Positions 1 through 14,237 of a DNA stretch of 64,000 nt are shown piece by piece. The notes below the pieces were generated by a model. That model was given only the letters and a program-made list of their open reading frames with translations, was not told where the DNA came from and did no database searches. Origin of the DNA: Aphrophora alni (taxonomy: Eukaryota; Arthropoda; Insecta; Hemiptera; Aphrophoridae). The DNA lies in assembly GCA_963513935.1 (NCBI GenBank), contig OY740777.1, forward strand, positions 15,859,092 through 15,923,091, given 5' to 3'. Every line of letters begins with the position of its first letter. Position 1 is the first letter of the stretch. Made by a program: the position numbers and the translations under genes.

Positions 1-736
1 TGTCATGTAATTAATTGCTGTAATTTTTAACGTAAGTAAACTTTATCCAATTAAGTAATGTTTTAATTGATGAAATATTTAACATCTAAGACAAGTTAGG
101 TAATATTGTCTTTGTTTTATTAACAAAATAATACTTAAAATGTGATTTATATATTTCATTAAAAATAATAATATTTAAATTCAAAGTAAAACAGTCCCAA
201 TGTTGTTTACTGTGCTCGGGCATCAGTCTGATTCTATGTAAATCTTAAAATTTTGACGACATTAGATTTACTCACAAAACCATCATAACATGTTTTCATA
301 ATATAATTTACAAATTTAACAATTTAAAATCAATGTAATTCAAAATACTGTTTTTCATTTCTTTAAGTAGGGTTAAAAGTGATTGTTTTTAAAGTGAAAA
401 TTAGCTTGTTAGTTATAACTTGAAATTCGTCCTCTTCATGACCTAGTTTTTTGGTTTTTTCCATTTTCTATTTGCATTGTGAAAAACTGAGTTGTAAGTA
501 AAATAAATTTTTTGTCTATTCAAAGTTTGATTTAAAATGTATCTTGAATTTTTTTTTAATCCTGAAACAGTATAAAATCAACTTTTACCTATTTTTATTT
601 GTATGGTTCATTGTCATTTTTGGCAGATAATTCCCAAATTGGTATTTTTGAGAAGTTGAATAACGCACAAGATACGAACAAAAAACTATTTGGACATTTT
701 TAATTTGATTTTTCTGAATTTCAATAAGGTTTTATA
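1..736. other. AT-rich sequence, probably AAR2 intron
   Basis: No coding exon, RNA gene or transposon end was recognised here. The missing first exon(s) of AAR2 should lie upstream, so this is probably intron, but no exon resembling the conserved AAR2 N-terminus was found. Confidence 0.4.
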
Positions 737-1527
737 CCAAGTGTCCTAAAAGTCCCCCCCCCCCTATTATTTTTTTTATTAATGGAAATAGACAGATTTG
801 CTTTGTGGAAAGTTTAGACAAACAAAGGAGGAGTTTTTTGAACTATCGAAATTTTCAACCCTTATCCCCAAAATGGGGTTGTTTGGGGATAAGTCAAGAA
901 TTTTAAATAGCAACCCCTATTGAGTGATACCTCATTTTAAAGGTCTTTTAAAAATAAGAATAATGGCGCAAACTAGAGGTCTCTAAGTTCATCCTACCCA
1001 ACATAGCGACCAATCGAATTGTGAATTTTACGTTAATAATTACACCGAGAATGTTACGAAACATTCCGAAGCTTTTGAGTCCAGAATCTATTTCTGCCAA
1101 GAAGTAAATGGTAGCCATTTCCAGAACTTAATCTGAGCTAAAAAAACAAGGTAAGGCTCTTACCATAATTTTACCAACATAGAGCAGTTTGTAATGTAGT
1201 AAAAACAACCAGAGTTTGTAGGTTAACATTCACAATTCGATTGGTCGCTATGTTGGATAGGATGAACTTAGAGACCTCTAGTTTGCGCCATTATTCTTAT
1301 TTTTAAAAGACCTTTGGCGCAATTTTTTAAAATGAGATCACTCAATATGGGTTGCTATTTAAAATTCTTCACTTACCCCCAAACTACCCCATTTTGGGAG
1401 TAAGGGTTGAAAATTTTGATACTTCAAAAAATTCCTCCTTTGGTTGTCTAAACTTTCCCCAAAGCAAATCTGTCTATTTCCATTAATAAAATAAATAATA
1501 GGGGGGGGGGACTTTTAGGACACTTGG
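737..1527. mobile_element. Long-armed foldback element A (~790 bp)
   Basis: Two long inverted arms (about 737-1030 and 1227-1527) surround a short unique centre. The ends read CCAAGTGTCCTAAAAGTC followed by a run of about ten C, mirrored at the other end as a G run and GACTTTTAGGACACTTGG. The flanks are TATA on the left and TATG on the right, so the target duplication is at least TA. There is no coding capacity. The arms carry ACCTCATTTTAAAGGTCT, also present in foldback element B. Superfamily is not assigned. Confidence 0.85.
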
Positions 1528-2412
1528 TATGTACATACTATACTGAATTATACCAAATTTCATCTTCCTATTTTAATTTTTTTGTCTGCTATTGTGCTTA
1601 CGTACAAACGATAATGGACGGACAGCTTGTTGAAAATCACTTTTTTGGTTTCTCGAAGCCAAACGATGATCATCAATCAAAAAGCAGAGTTCATCTTATC
1701 CTATAATTCTTAACGCTTTGTGTCCACTACGTACGCCAGCAGCTATCAACAAATATTACTTTCATTACATATTCAGTCATTTTCTTAATCACTTCTTTAC
1801 ACAATCTTTTTTATCCTTAAATTAGCTCTGTGCTTTAGATGGGTTATCTTTCTCCCCCTACTGCATGACTAATCAACCTAAGCGGCATGGTCTATGTTTG
1901 AACACAGGTTTCAAATTATAATTTTTTTTTTTTTTTTTTTTTTACATGTACACCTATAAGCTTATTTTGATATGTAGTTTTACTCATATTATCTATTTTT
2001 ATGTTTTATAGTAAGAAATGTTATCAATATATTTAACATAGAGGTAGGCCTAAATATTGCATTTGCAAAATTTTTACCAATTTTTTATCAAAACAACACA
2101 CTATAAAGAACTGGAAAAATAAAAGTTGAATAAAAATTATCAATTATTTTATTTTGTATGACAATATAATTAAGAACCTTCAATGTATAAAAGTTAAATC
2201 AGAGTTAACTTTTCCGATGAATTGCTGGGTATGCTCAATGCCATTTTCACGTGCTCCTCAAAGTGTTCAGTAAGTAAAAAGGTTCTAGATTTGAACGCAA
2301 TATTTATATGCTATTGGTAAAACCTTTAGTCTAATAAATCGAAATATTTAGTTGTATTTCTAATGTACAGACTAAACTTCTGTTTAAGTTGTAACTCAAA
2401 CTTTTCTTACAG
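1528..2412. other. AAR2 intron sequence with poly-T tract
   Basis: AT-rich, with a poly-T run at about 1921-1943. A pyrimidine-rich stretch ends in AG at 2411-2412, the acceptor of the first visible AAR2 exon. No other feature was recognised. Confidence 0.5.
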
Positions 2413-2528
2413 TGCTACAAATAAACATGATGAAGTTGCCCCCAGATCTGGATTTATGCATAATTTTAAGAAATCTGAATTTCTTGTGAAGAAATGGAAT
2501 TCAGAAACTGAAGATATTAGTATTGAAG
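2413..2528 (+). CDS. AAR2: AAR2 exon (first visible)
   Basis: The acceptor AG is at 2411-2412 after a pyrimidine-rich stretch; the donor GTAAG starts at 2529. The first base completes a codon begun upstream and the last base opens one finished in the next exon. It encodes the EVAPRSGFMHNF region with ...LVKKWNSETEDISIE. Confidence 0.9.
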
Positions 2529-5500
2529 GTAAGATGTTCTATGTTATTTCTTCCCTCTTATAGATTTATTACTCTATGTAACCTAGATTTAAATTCAGCT
2601 GACATTATCTATTTTCATATAGTTTTGAAACATGTAATGAAGACTAGTATAATTTGATATATTATCTCTATAAATTGGTGTACAAGACCTGATGATCGAG
2701 CAGCTACCAGTATCTCACAAACCATGCAATAGTGTGCACCAAACTATTACGTACTGTATATGTTTAATGCGTTTTAAATGGGGAAGTAATAACCTGTAAT
2801 CGAGTGACACTCAAAAACAGGATTATGGTTCCGCAACACATTCCAGAAAAAAGACGAAATGACAAGTCACATGATGGACTGAAAGAGATATTATATACAT
2901 TATATGTTTCAAAACTATTGTGTATTTGACTACAATTTTTTTTTTAACTGTAAGAGTTTGTAACTTAATTTATATAAACAAGATTTCTAAAGGAGGAAAA
3001 TCTGTAAATCTTAATGGATGTAAATAAATAAATAATAAGAAATTATAGGATGCAAATTTATTGTCATGATTATTTTATCATGGTGACCTTGAATTCAGTA
3101 TCACTATGTGCATTGCCCGAAGCTACACTAAATGAACTACTTTAAATTAATGAATGTTACGCAAGAAAAAACTTTTGAAAAATAATTTCAATCACTCTTT
3201 TTGTAATTTGAAAAACTTTTATTTTTCGTTAACAAGATTATAAATAAATAAATAGTAAAATTTAAACACAAATGTGCTCAAGATTTAAAAGATTGTAAAC
3301 TGTGAAGAATCATTACCCCAAACTTTGTCACTCAACCATCCCCAAAAAATCGAATCGAAACTATTCATCACCAAAAATTCAGTTCAGTAGTTGTGAATAA
3401 AATAAAATGAAAATAAACCATCACCTATGAAAAAATAACTAAAGTGTATTTCCGTCTTTGTGACTTAATTATGGTGTAGTAATTCTACTTACATTTTTGG
3501 CGCGTTTCAGAAATATTTTCCATCCTCAGAATATTTCACTCATTGGAGGTTGTCACAATAAATGTGATTTCAACACACAAGAACACAAAAAACACTAACA
3601 CAAATTAAAATACATACGTAACGCACGTATAAGTGTGCACACACTGAGAGTTGACTGTGTGCGCACACTTATACGTGTGTTACGTATGTATTTTAATTTG
3701 CGTTGGTGTTTTTTGTGTTGTTGTGTGTTGAAATCACATTTATTGTGACGATCTCCAATGAGGGAAATATTCTGAGGATGGAAAATATTTCCGAAACGCA
3801 TCGTAAATGTAAGTAGAATTACTACACCATAATTAAGTCACAAAGACGGAAATATATTTTAGTTATTTTAATCGTGACTTGGGCACATTTGCAATGAATA
3901 TATGAAAAAATATTTATCTATTTAAATTGGATGTACACTTGCTTTGTTTGTGCCACAAAACCGTCGTTTGCATAATTTATATTTGATTAAAATTGAGGCT
4001 TTAATAATACAGTCAAGGTTCATTTTTGTTTTTTTGCCAATTATGTCTAAACTTTTTTTTTTTTTTACTTTCAATTTTGCACGCAGTTTGAGTCATTTAT
4101 CTTCACATTTCACTAAAATTTGAATGATACCAGTAGAAGCCGATTGAGAATATATATACATCCTTTAACAGCCCTGTAGTCGATTTTTTATTTTTTACTG
4201 ATAACTCATGAACTGTCATTTTTGGGAAGATGGTGAAATACATTTTTAAGAGGTTTTTAGAGGCTACATATGAGCAATGTTTGAATGAAATTAGTAGTTG
4301 GTTTGGTGTGTTTTGGTATTTTCCAAAAAATAGTAATAACAAAAGTGTCCCGAGATGGGACAAAATATGCTCACAAACTAAGTTTCATTAAAATCAGTCC
4401 ACCTGTGGCCCAGCCAAGGAGCCCACCAAATAAAAATAATAATAAGTATAAAATTGGATGTAATGGGAAGGGATTCTAAATAATAAAATATGAATTGGCA
4501 CTTGCGATTTTGTTGAGCAGTGCAAGATCACATAGAAGGGGGGGAGGGACGAGGAGTGGAGGGCTTGAACCAGCAAACCGAGAGAGAGTGTTCCGAGAGC
4601 CGCGAGAAGGAAGTTGAACGGCAGACCGCAACGGGACGAGGTCAGTCCATTTTCGGCTACGTGCTATATAATTAATCGGTATGATTTTCGACCACTATTA
4701 AGGCTTTTTCTAGCCGTTATGTCTTTTTTATAAATCATAATTTTATTTCTGTAATCTTCTAATTCGGCGCTAAAATAAAAGATAACATTTAATTTAACTT
4801 GCGTTGCGTGCGTTCATTAGCGTCCTAACCCGACTCCTTGGCCCATCCTGACAAGATTCGGCTAAAGTGTACGCGGTCTCCAGCCAGCCGGAGCTTCCAG
4901 CTGGTCAAAAGAAGTGGAGACGGTCACACACTTGTTTTCATCTGTACAGTACTGCCACAGATGATCATTCCAAAACCACTTTTTTGGCTCATGAGTCCTC
5001 AAAATGAATATATCCGCAAAATTTCAACATTGATTTTTAAACCGATTACATAACTTTCTCTATACTATATATAAGTATAAAAAGTAGGATGATAGTAACC
5101 GATTGGTTGCAAAACAGCCAACTTTAGTTGCTATCAGAAGACTATGCATAGAGTACATCCACATTCTACACTTTACATTCTAAGGGTTATATTATATTTA
5201 TATTTTCTAAAATATTATAACGAACTTTCTGTACAATTGTCACATTTATTATACAGAGCTATTTGATAGTTTTTAAATCAGCATTCGTAAAAGGTAAGTC
5301 AATAATGACTGCATCGTTTGATTCCTTTGAATGTAAAAACTAAATTATTACTGTTTACTTTGATTTGTCTTTGTGATTATGACATTCTATTATACCGAGT
5401 GCTCCAAAAAGCTTGGGACCCCTGTATATCTCACACAGTTTTCGTAAAAACTTGAAATGTAATATTTGTAAGGTTTTCTCTGAGATCTGATTCCCTCAGG

Positions 5501-6030
5501 TTGAGTGTTGCCTCCGTGGTCTGTTGACTGATCCCGACAGCACAGGCCTCATTGTTCAATGTCTGAGGGCTGATCTCTTCGAGACGAACGTTCCAACCTG
5601 TGATCTCCCCCCCCCCCCGGTGGACGATCTTTCCATCTAAAATCCTACTAAATCATTCCTACTGAATACACATATTGTCGAACCCCTTTGATACCTAACA
5701 GATAGTATCTCTATCTTCTTTCACAAACTATCAAACTCCAAGAATTTATAATACTTTTACTTTTTATAGTTATTTATTTATTTACTTTTTACTTTCTCAC
5801 ATATACCTTCAGGGGTCATTTGTAGTGAGTACAGATGTGGCTGTTCTGAAGTATCTTTCTCACAACAATTATCTCTCTTGTGTTAAGTCTCTCTTGGCCA
5901 ACTCATGTTCTCTTCCAAACCCCAACACTATTATAGTATTCTAGGGCTATTTTATATTCTGTTTTCCATTTTTTTTTTTTAGTAATAATGACGGCAAGAT
6001 TTTCCACCTTTAAATAACAACAAAAAACAT

Positions 6031-6098
<68 letters not shown>

Positions 6099-9000
6099 CT
6101 GTGAATTTTGAATAGTAAAAAACCTATTTTGAAATTTTGACTCAAATATCTAAATTGCGTAACTTTGTCTATCCTTTGTACAGGTCAACAGATTTTGATC
6201 TACTTTGATATATCGGAATTTTTACCATGTCTTCAGATTTTTTTAAAAATAATTTTCTCTATACCTTGAAATTTGTGAGTAGATCAAAATTAACTCAAAT
6301 ATACAATTTTATCAAAATCAGCTCTAATGATTTTGATGAAAAGTTTCTAAAATTTAACCATGAATAACCCACACAAAATTGTTTTGCTCCTAAAAATGCT
6401 AGTGTGGAAGTTATTGAGGGGCGGGAGAGATGTCCATCTAATTGTTATTAAAATAAAATGTGAATTTTTCATCATTGACTCCAACCTATTTCATTCAAAT
6501 TTTTGTGAAATGTGTAGAATAATAACCCAAATCAGTCAAGTTATAGGTAATTACATCACATATGCATAGGTAACACAAAGTAATAAAGAAAATTACATTT
6601 TTTTTTCTTATCTTTATGTTGGTGGGATAATATTTTTGGAGAGATAGTGATAAAATATTATTTTTTGTTTCATGGATGAACATGCGAAAAAATTTGTGTG
6701 ATGTTTATAATTATATTTTAAACATAAGCTAGGATTTATATATATTTTTTAATTTTCCTCACTTTAAGTAGGTAGTATAAAGAAATTTATTTGATGAGTA
6801 AAAAAATCAATGTCAAGTTTTTACGGCTATATCCTTTGACATTAATAATTAACTGTCCGTCTGTTTGTCTGCTTTTACAGCCCAAACGCATGAACTGGTT
6901 TTAACAAATGTTATATGTGGACATATTTTTGCCGTATCTCAGTTCTTTTTTCAATTTTGTTGACAACTCAAAATTTGAGAGTAGCTGTCATAAATTTAAA
7001 AACAACAAATTTAAGATTTTCTAAAAAGCCCTAACGAGTTTGAGGAAATTTGAGCTCAAGTGTAGCTCCTAAGGACCAAATCAAAATGAATCTTATTCAC
7101 CATCTTTCTAAAAATATGGATTCGTTATCAGTAAAAATCAAAAAAAAAATCAATCATATGGTTATTATTAAATACTTAATTTCAAAATAAAGTAAATTGT
7201 TTTAGCCTAACGTTATTTCACTTCATTAAACTTTGCTGTCTGAACACAGAGTTATGAATTGATAACAAGTTTTGTTTGTTTAGTCGTACCTGATGATGAA
7301 GTTACCCGTCTCAAAGATAACCTGCTCAACTTGGATCCATATTTAGGAGTTTATCCTTTCGATGTGTTCGTCAAGTGGAAAGGATTGACTGAATTTATAT
7401 CTGGTAAGCTAAAGTAGTTAGTTATATAGTTTCTGTGAAATGTAGTGAGAGAACATGTGTTTTGGAATTGTTAGGGTATTCCTTTGTCTAGTATGTTCCT
7501 TTCAGTCATTTGTCTTTGAACTAACCTTATAGTTTGTCGGTGGGTTGTAATAGATTATTCCAGTGCATTGCACGTTAGTTGGCTTTATCTACTACCTTTC
7601 ATTGTAACAAATGAACTCGTTTTTATTATTTCACAAACGATATAGAGAAATATTTAATGTTACAGTAGGAATTTCTTGTTGAAACTCCATATTATAGGAT
7701 TCAATAAAGCATTGAAACTAAATTTTAAAAAAATTAATAACATAAATATGCTACAATTGTTTTGCCTTGCAGCATCTTCAGACAACTGATAATTAACAAG
7801 TTTTGACAACTATTTATACATACACAAGGAACAGGAAACTGTAGTTTAATAAAAAGAGTGAAAACAAGTAGGAGGGGTAAGGAGAATGACCTAGCATATA
7901 TTTTCCCTGTTGAAATTAAGAGATATCTAATTAAAACGTGAAAATGAAGATAATTTTAAACAGTTTTTTGTTTGTATCTCATGTGTTATTCAACTTATAA
8001 AATACTAAAATAGATAAAAATTTGCAGATTTTAATTGTGCATGTAATCCAACCTCATCTCTATACAATGACAAATAGCAAAGTTATTGTCAAGAATATAT
8101 TAATCAAACTTTGGCCGCCATATTCATGGTAAATTCAATATTTTCTTTTTTAAACAACATACATTATATATAACATAAAGTCAACATAAAATATCATTTA
8201 TATTTCACAAATACCGGAAGAGTTAAGGTTTATGAGTAAAGATTATGGTTTTGATATGATGAAATGCAAAATTGACGCCTTAGTCACCTTTGGACCTAAT
8301 ACACTTATCTCAACATCTCTTTACTTTTAAAAATAGTCTGCAAAGTCTTCTTTTGGTATCGCCATCAGCTACCGTATCATGTTTTCTTAATTGTGTTGAT
8401 GGTTTTTAAAAAATCTCTTACCTTTCAAAGATAATTTTAGCTTTGGGAAAATGTCAGAAGTTGCAAGGAGCTAAATAAGCTGTATTTAGATGGTTGAAGG
8501 CACCTTGGTGAGTTCATGTTATGCCCAAAAAACTTCATAAGATTTAATAAATAGGTAGGTGTATTGCTGATGAAGGGCTTAACTTGTCACTGACTGCCAT
8601 GGGTATTTTCTTCTTACAATATAACTCACCCAGCAAAGAACATCGAAGTAGTACACGCTATTTATTTTTTAGCCTGAAGGAACGTACTCATGATGGATAA
8701 CACCTTCACAATAACAAAATATCATCAACATGTTGAAACGTCTTCTTCAGAGTGAAGAACCAGGCAACTTCCATTGGAAAGACTAGTCGTCAGTTTGAGA
8801 ATCATCGCCATAGACTTAATATTCATCTCAATTGTAGATCATTGTTAGCGCTTTAAACCAAATATTCACTAACTGCAGTGTGAAATTTCTTCCTCTGTAG
8901 CTGCAAAATAAATTTTACTATCACACATTTCTCTGACACAGTCATTTTTTTAAAATTCCCAGATCATCTTCTAATTCTCGCACTGTCAGTCATCAATTTT

Positions 9001-12000
9001 TGTAGATTACAGCCGCACTTGTTAGATCACTTTCAACAAATTTCCAGCTATGTTTGAAGAATCTATACCACAATTTTATCTGGACTTCATTTCTTCAATA
9101 ATTTCATTAGATGAATGTTCAAGTTTTAGGCAGATTTGTAGATCTACATTCCCAGTCATTGTCACACAGTACACATGGTTAGTCAATGGTGTCTAGCAGC
9201 CGACTGAATAGGCCAATGGGTTAGTGACTGTTCAGGCATGCACATAAAGGTCCCCTTTGATTGACTGCCAAGTTATATGGAGGCCACAGAAACTGTTCTC
9301 TTGATATTCAAATACCCTGCTCGTAACGATGTCTGCAGCTTGTTAATAGATCTAGGAAGCCAAGCACATTTGCAAAATGGTTATTGTAACTATATAGCGA
9401 ACATTTGAAAATAATTTGTGTAACTTTTCTTGTAAACATTTAAATAATCTATAATTTTATTTAGTATATAGGCACTATTTATATAAATTGCAATGAAACT
9501 TTATTCACAACAGATGAATTGGTGACAAGACTAGTACCACTGTCAGGTCAGATCAGATCCGCTTTAGAATTGAGTGCATGCGAAAAACCAGATATAAAAA
9601 AACGACGAAGCCGACCAAGTACAGCAGAAGAAAAAGAAGACGAACTCCTACCTAATCTGCAGCCTAAGCCTGGGACAGAATTACGTCTGACACCTTTCCC
9701 TACAAAAGATTACCCTGATGGTTCAACACCAGCTGAAATCACCAAACATTTCATGGATCCAACATATTCATTAGATCAGATGTTATTTTCATATAGCAAG
9801 TAAGAGATGATATTTTACTATAAAATATTTTACAAGTTAGTTAAATGTGCAAAGAAGGTTTAGCTAAACTAGGTAATAGCAATGACTACATAAATACTAT
9901 AAGACACGACATAGGATAGGGAAATAGTCTACGCTTTACTGGTGCTGTTCGTCACAAGTTTGACACACAGCTATCAGAAAGCGCTAGCAGCAGGTGCTTG
10001 ACTGTACGCATCCCACTTGGTTGAGACTGTACAACTGTTGACACAGCATAGCCAGTGTTGTCAGTTCGTGCGCTGAGATAAGCGATTTTCGACCTTCCCT
10101 CGCATCTCTGGTCCCATATGTGGCATCAGTGCGCAACTGAAACATTGTTTGACCGTAGAGCCACCTAGCGCCAGTCACATCAACTTCAGATTCTCTAGCA
10201 AAGAGCGACAGCTCCACACACTAGCGGGTATTGGTCAACTCAAGAAAAAGCGTAGAATATTTAACATGGCCATGTCGTGTCTTATAGTATTTATGTAGTC
10301 ATTGGTAATAGTTAGAATTATGATAACATAAATCGTTTATGATTAAAATTCAGTTTTTAATAATAGCAGCCAAGGTTCAATTTATGTTTTTTCCTAGTTA
10401 TTCCTGAACGTAATATCTTTGCCTTGTGATTTTTCACACATGTTCGGGTTATTAATGTTCACATTTCATTCGAATTGAGTGAAATTTGTAAAGCTGATTT
10501 TAAGAAATTAGATCTTATCACAGCTCCTAGACCGATTTGTTTTTTTTTTTTTTTTTTATTATTCACTAACCAACATTTTTTTAAAGATGTTGACTACTAC
10601 ATTTGGTTTGTTTTCTTAGTGGCTACATATGAACAAAATTTTATCGAAACCGATTGAGCCACTTTTGAGAATTTTGTATTTGTAGTTAACACCAATTTGA
10701 AGTTTTCAAAAAATGTAAAACATCCTGAGATATGGCCAAATACCAAATTTGATTAAAATCTGTCCACACATTTGGGCTTTAAAGTCCTACACATACGAGA
10801 GACAAACATTTCAAAAACCAATGTATTTGACCCAGTGCTGAATGGTAGAACTCAAAGTATATATAGTGAAACTTCCCTTAACGGACATTTCTAATTAGCG
10901 GACACTTCTAACAATCGGACATTTTTGTATTCCCCAACCGGGATCACGCTTTTCTGGCCTTTGTAGTATTTCTAAATAACGGATATGGACATGATATTGA
11001 TGGCCAATGGGTCAGTTGAAACTTCCGAATAGCCAACAGCGGAGCATAAAATATCACCCTTTTCTAAGAAATTGTATATTTCTCAAACACACTTTGCAAC
11101 TAGGGTTGTTGTTTTTTTTTTGTCTTATATATCAGCATTCGCTGTACTTTAAGAATTCAGTTTCAATAAAATCCTCATGAGAACACTGTGTAGTATAGAT
11201 GTGTATTGTATTGTCTCTCAAACTCAAACGTTTAACTTTAAACCTTACATAGTTTAATTTTCTCCTTTTTTAAATTTAGATTTTCCTAGTTTGCCTATTT
11301 GTTTATTCAGTACTGTAGTACAAAATGATTAATAAATAAAGGATATTATTTAATTTACAAATTTGTGTATTTTTGTTAGATTAAATCCATTATTGCCCGT
11401 TGTACTATACAAACTTTAATAATATAGTAGACAGTCGTGAAACAATACCAATGTTTACTTATTTCACTTTTATTGACCTTATATGCATTAAAGTAACAGG
11501 CTTTATTATATAGTAGGTTAATGAACATATAATTTAGGTTCACCGTTTAAATTTTCTGGAAGTGTTCAATATCGTAACAAGACTCTATTCTGGTGGTTTG
11601 TCATGCGTTATCAGCCAGCCTATATAATAACTGGATCTCTCCCGATAGCGGACATTTTATGTGGTCCAAGCAGTGTCTGTTATTTGGAAGTTTCAATGTA
11701 ATACAAAATTTAATCACATATATGCACATACTTTCATAATATACAAAACACAACATATTTCAATTCTCCACTGTTCATGATCAATTAAATAAATATAACC
11801 TAAAGACATATATAAAGGGAAAAATCTAACGAATATAAGGATTAATAACACTGTTGAAAAACTTTTGAACATTCTCAAAAGATTAAATTAAATTTTTCAG
11901 CAAATCGCAAAAATGTTTCAGTGATGTTGGTAATTTTATGTTTTCTGCTAATTTATTATACAATTTTTAAAGTGTATAAAGATAAAAAATTTTATCTTAT

Positions 12001-14192
12001 ATACTGTTGTGGTCTATCACATTTCAATTTGGATCTTAATTTTGCTTTATATGAAAACAGATTAGGTAAGTATATTAAAAAGTAAGATTGATGGCATTTT
12101 TATATTTTATTTATTTATTTTTTGTGTGTGGTTTCAAAGTTATTTGTAATTTGGATTGTTCATTTTATTAATATGGTTTAATCACATATTTGCCAAAAAT
12201 TTATAAATGAAAAATAATAGAACATTTACGCTTGTATCCTCACTGGATTGTTGTTAATCATTAGTTTATTATATCAATTACCTTATGGTGATGCTGTCGA
12301 ACAATCCTTGTTTGACGTCCTTTTGTATTTTCTTCACATGATGTGTTTCGACTATCTATCAGTCATTATCAAATGTACACATAAAATACACAGACACTTA
12401 AACAACACAAATTATTGACATTTATACAGGCGACATGCGTTGGCGGTAACCGTTCTCAATGTGGCTTGAAATATATGTGAAGAAAATACAAAACGACGTC
12501 AAAACAAGGATTGTTCGACAGCATCGCCATAAGGTAATTGATATAATAAACTAATAGAAGTATCATATCTAAAGTTATCAAACAATGCTATCAGCCAAAC
12601 AAGCTTAGAAGTAAACCCATTATGGCTTCTGTAAATAAAAACGGAATTAAAAATCGGAGTTAAACTTTTTTTTAATTTTAAAATTAGACTGAAATTTTGC
12701 CGCTTATTCCGAATTTGGGAATCTTGATGTGATCGAAGACTAAACTATTGAAAGAGGGGGACAACTTTCTCTTTACTCGCTACATCCCTTATAATCAGCA
12801 ATTAGTTGCTTGCCATTCTTTGTGTAGTGTAAGTCTATGTGTTGTGGTTTTGTCTGATCATGTTTGTATTTACTCTTAGCTTAGATTTAGTCTTGCACCT
12901 CTATGTACATTGGTGGGGCTGTGTATGACTAAGTTGGACTTTAATGTAGGGTCCCGCTCTACTCCAGGGTGCTTCATCATGCTGTTATATATTTTTTTAA
13001 ATTGGTGTTTCGGGGAATTTGATTTTTAGTGTTAGCCTTAACTGTTCGGCCTAGTTTTAGGATTGAGTATTTTTCTTAGGTTATAAATTTAGATTTAGTT
13101 TTCAAAATGACCTTAGGCTATGTGATGTTTTTTCTCTTTTATGTTCTAGTTTCATAATACTTGATAATGAGAGTTGATTTATACTCTCGAAATGTTATGT
13201 ATTAATTTTCTATACACAAATGATTGCAAATGTCCAATTAAACCATATTAATAATTTGATATCATTGTTATATCTTAACACTCTGAAATATTTACTAAAT
13301 TTTGTTTTGTAGGGCTCTTGACTTTGTAGGTGAGCTACAGTTCACATTTGTCTGTTTCCTAATCGGCCATTGTCTAGAAGCTTTGGAGCACTGGAAAAAG
13401 ATGGTTAAACTTGCATGTTCATGTCAGTTGGCTATTGTACGCAAAACACAACTATACTCTATATTCATTATAGCTTTAGAAGCACAGCTTGAGGAAATCC
13501 CTGAAGAGTTTCTTGTGGATATAGTTGCTTCTAATAATCTTGTCTATAGAAGTCTTAGGTAAGCAATGAATTATCAGTTCAATCAATTCAATCGTTATCA
13601 GCCCACATTTTCTAGTTATATTTCAGAATTATTTAATAAATTGAAAATTGGCTACATAGTTTATAGAAAATTTCAAAATTGTGTCATGGATAAGACTAAA
13701 AACATACGAGGAGGTTTGTGTCATGTCGACGTGACAATTTTTCACAATAATAATATTTCATTGTTCGCAATAAACAGTGAAAGTCGAGGCAGCTGCTACC
13801 ATCTCAAGAAACGAAATGATATAATTATAAATTATTTTTATTTTATTACTTAATAATTCATTTTTAACTTGTTCTATTTTTTTGAGTGTCACACATCTTG
13901 TTCATGGGATTCAGTTTATACATCTAAATGCAACAATTAGGAAGTATGGATTCATAGGTCGCATTCGATATCAGCACTGCTTAAATGACTCGAGTTAACA
14001 CTATATCATGTTGACGGCCATGCGCTGCAGGTATCACTTGAGTGTTATGTATTTTTATCAGTTGATTTAACATGGGCTGATAAATCGAGTCAACACTCAT
14101 ATGTGTTACTGTCACTGAGACACGAGATGTCCTCTGGTTTACTCCATAATACATTTGTGATGCTGAGATGTATTTATATTACATATAATATA

Positions 14193-14237
<45 letters not shown>

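Larger units (their letters stand above)
3432..3868. mobile_element. Inverted-repeat element with two hammerhead-like motifs
   Basis: An almost complete palindrome of about 435 bp. The left arm (from about 3441) is mirrored to about 3868 around a centre near 3650. Each arm carries a CTGAGGA...GAAAC motif: the minus-strand copy is at 3491-3534 and the better plus-strand copy at 3767-3810. No coding sequence. Paired, head-to-head terminal repeats are compatible with a Penelope-like element remnant (inference). Confidence 0.75.

Noticed and set aside
1850..1945. SINE-like fragment with box-B-like TTTGAACACAG and T run
   Set aside because: No box A at proper spacing and no second copy in the window.
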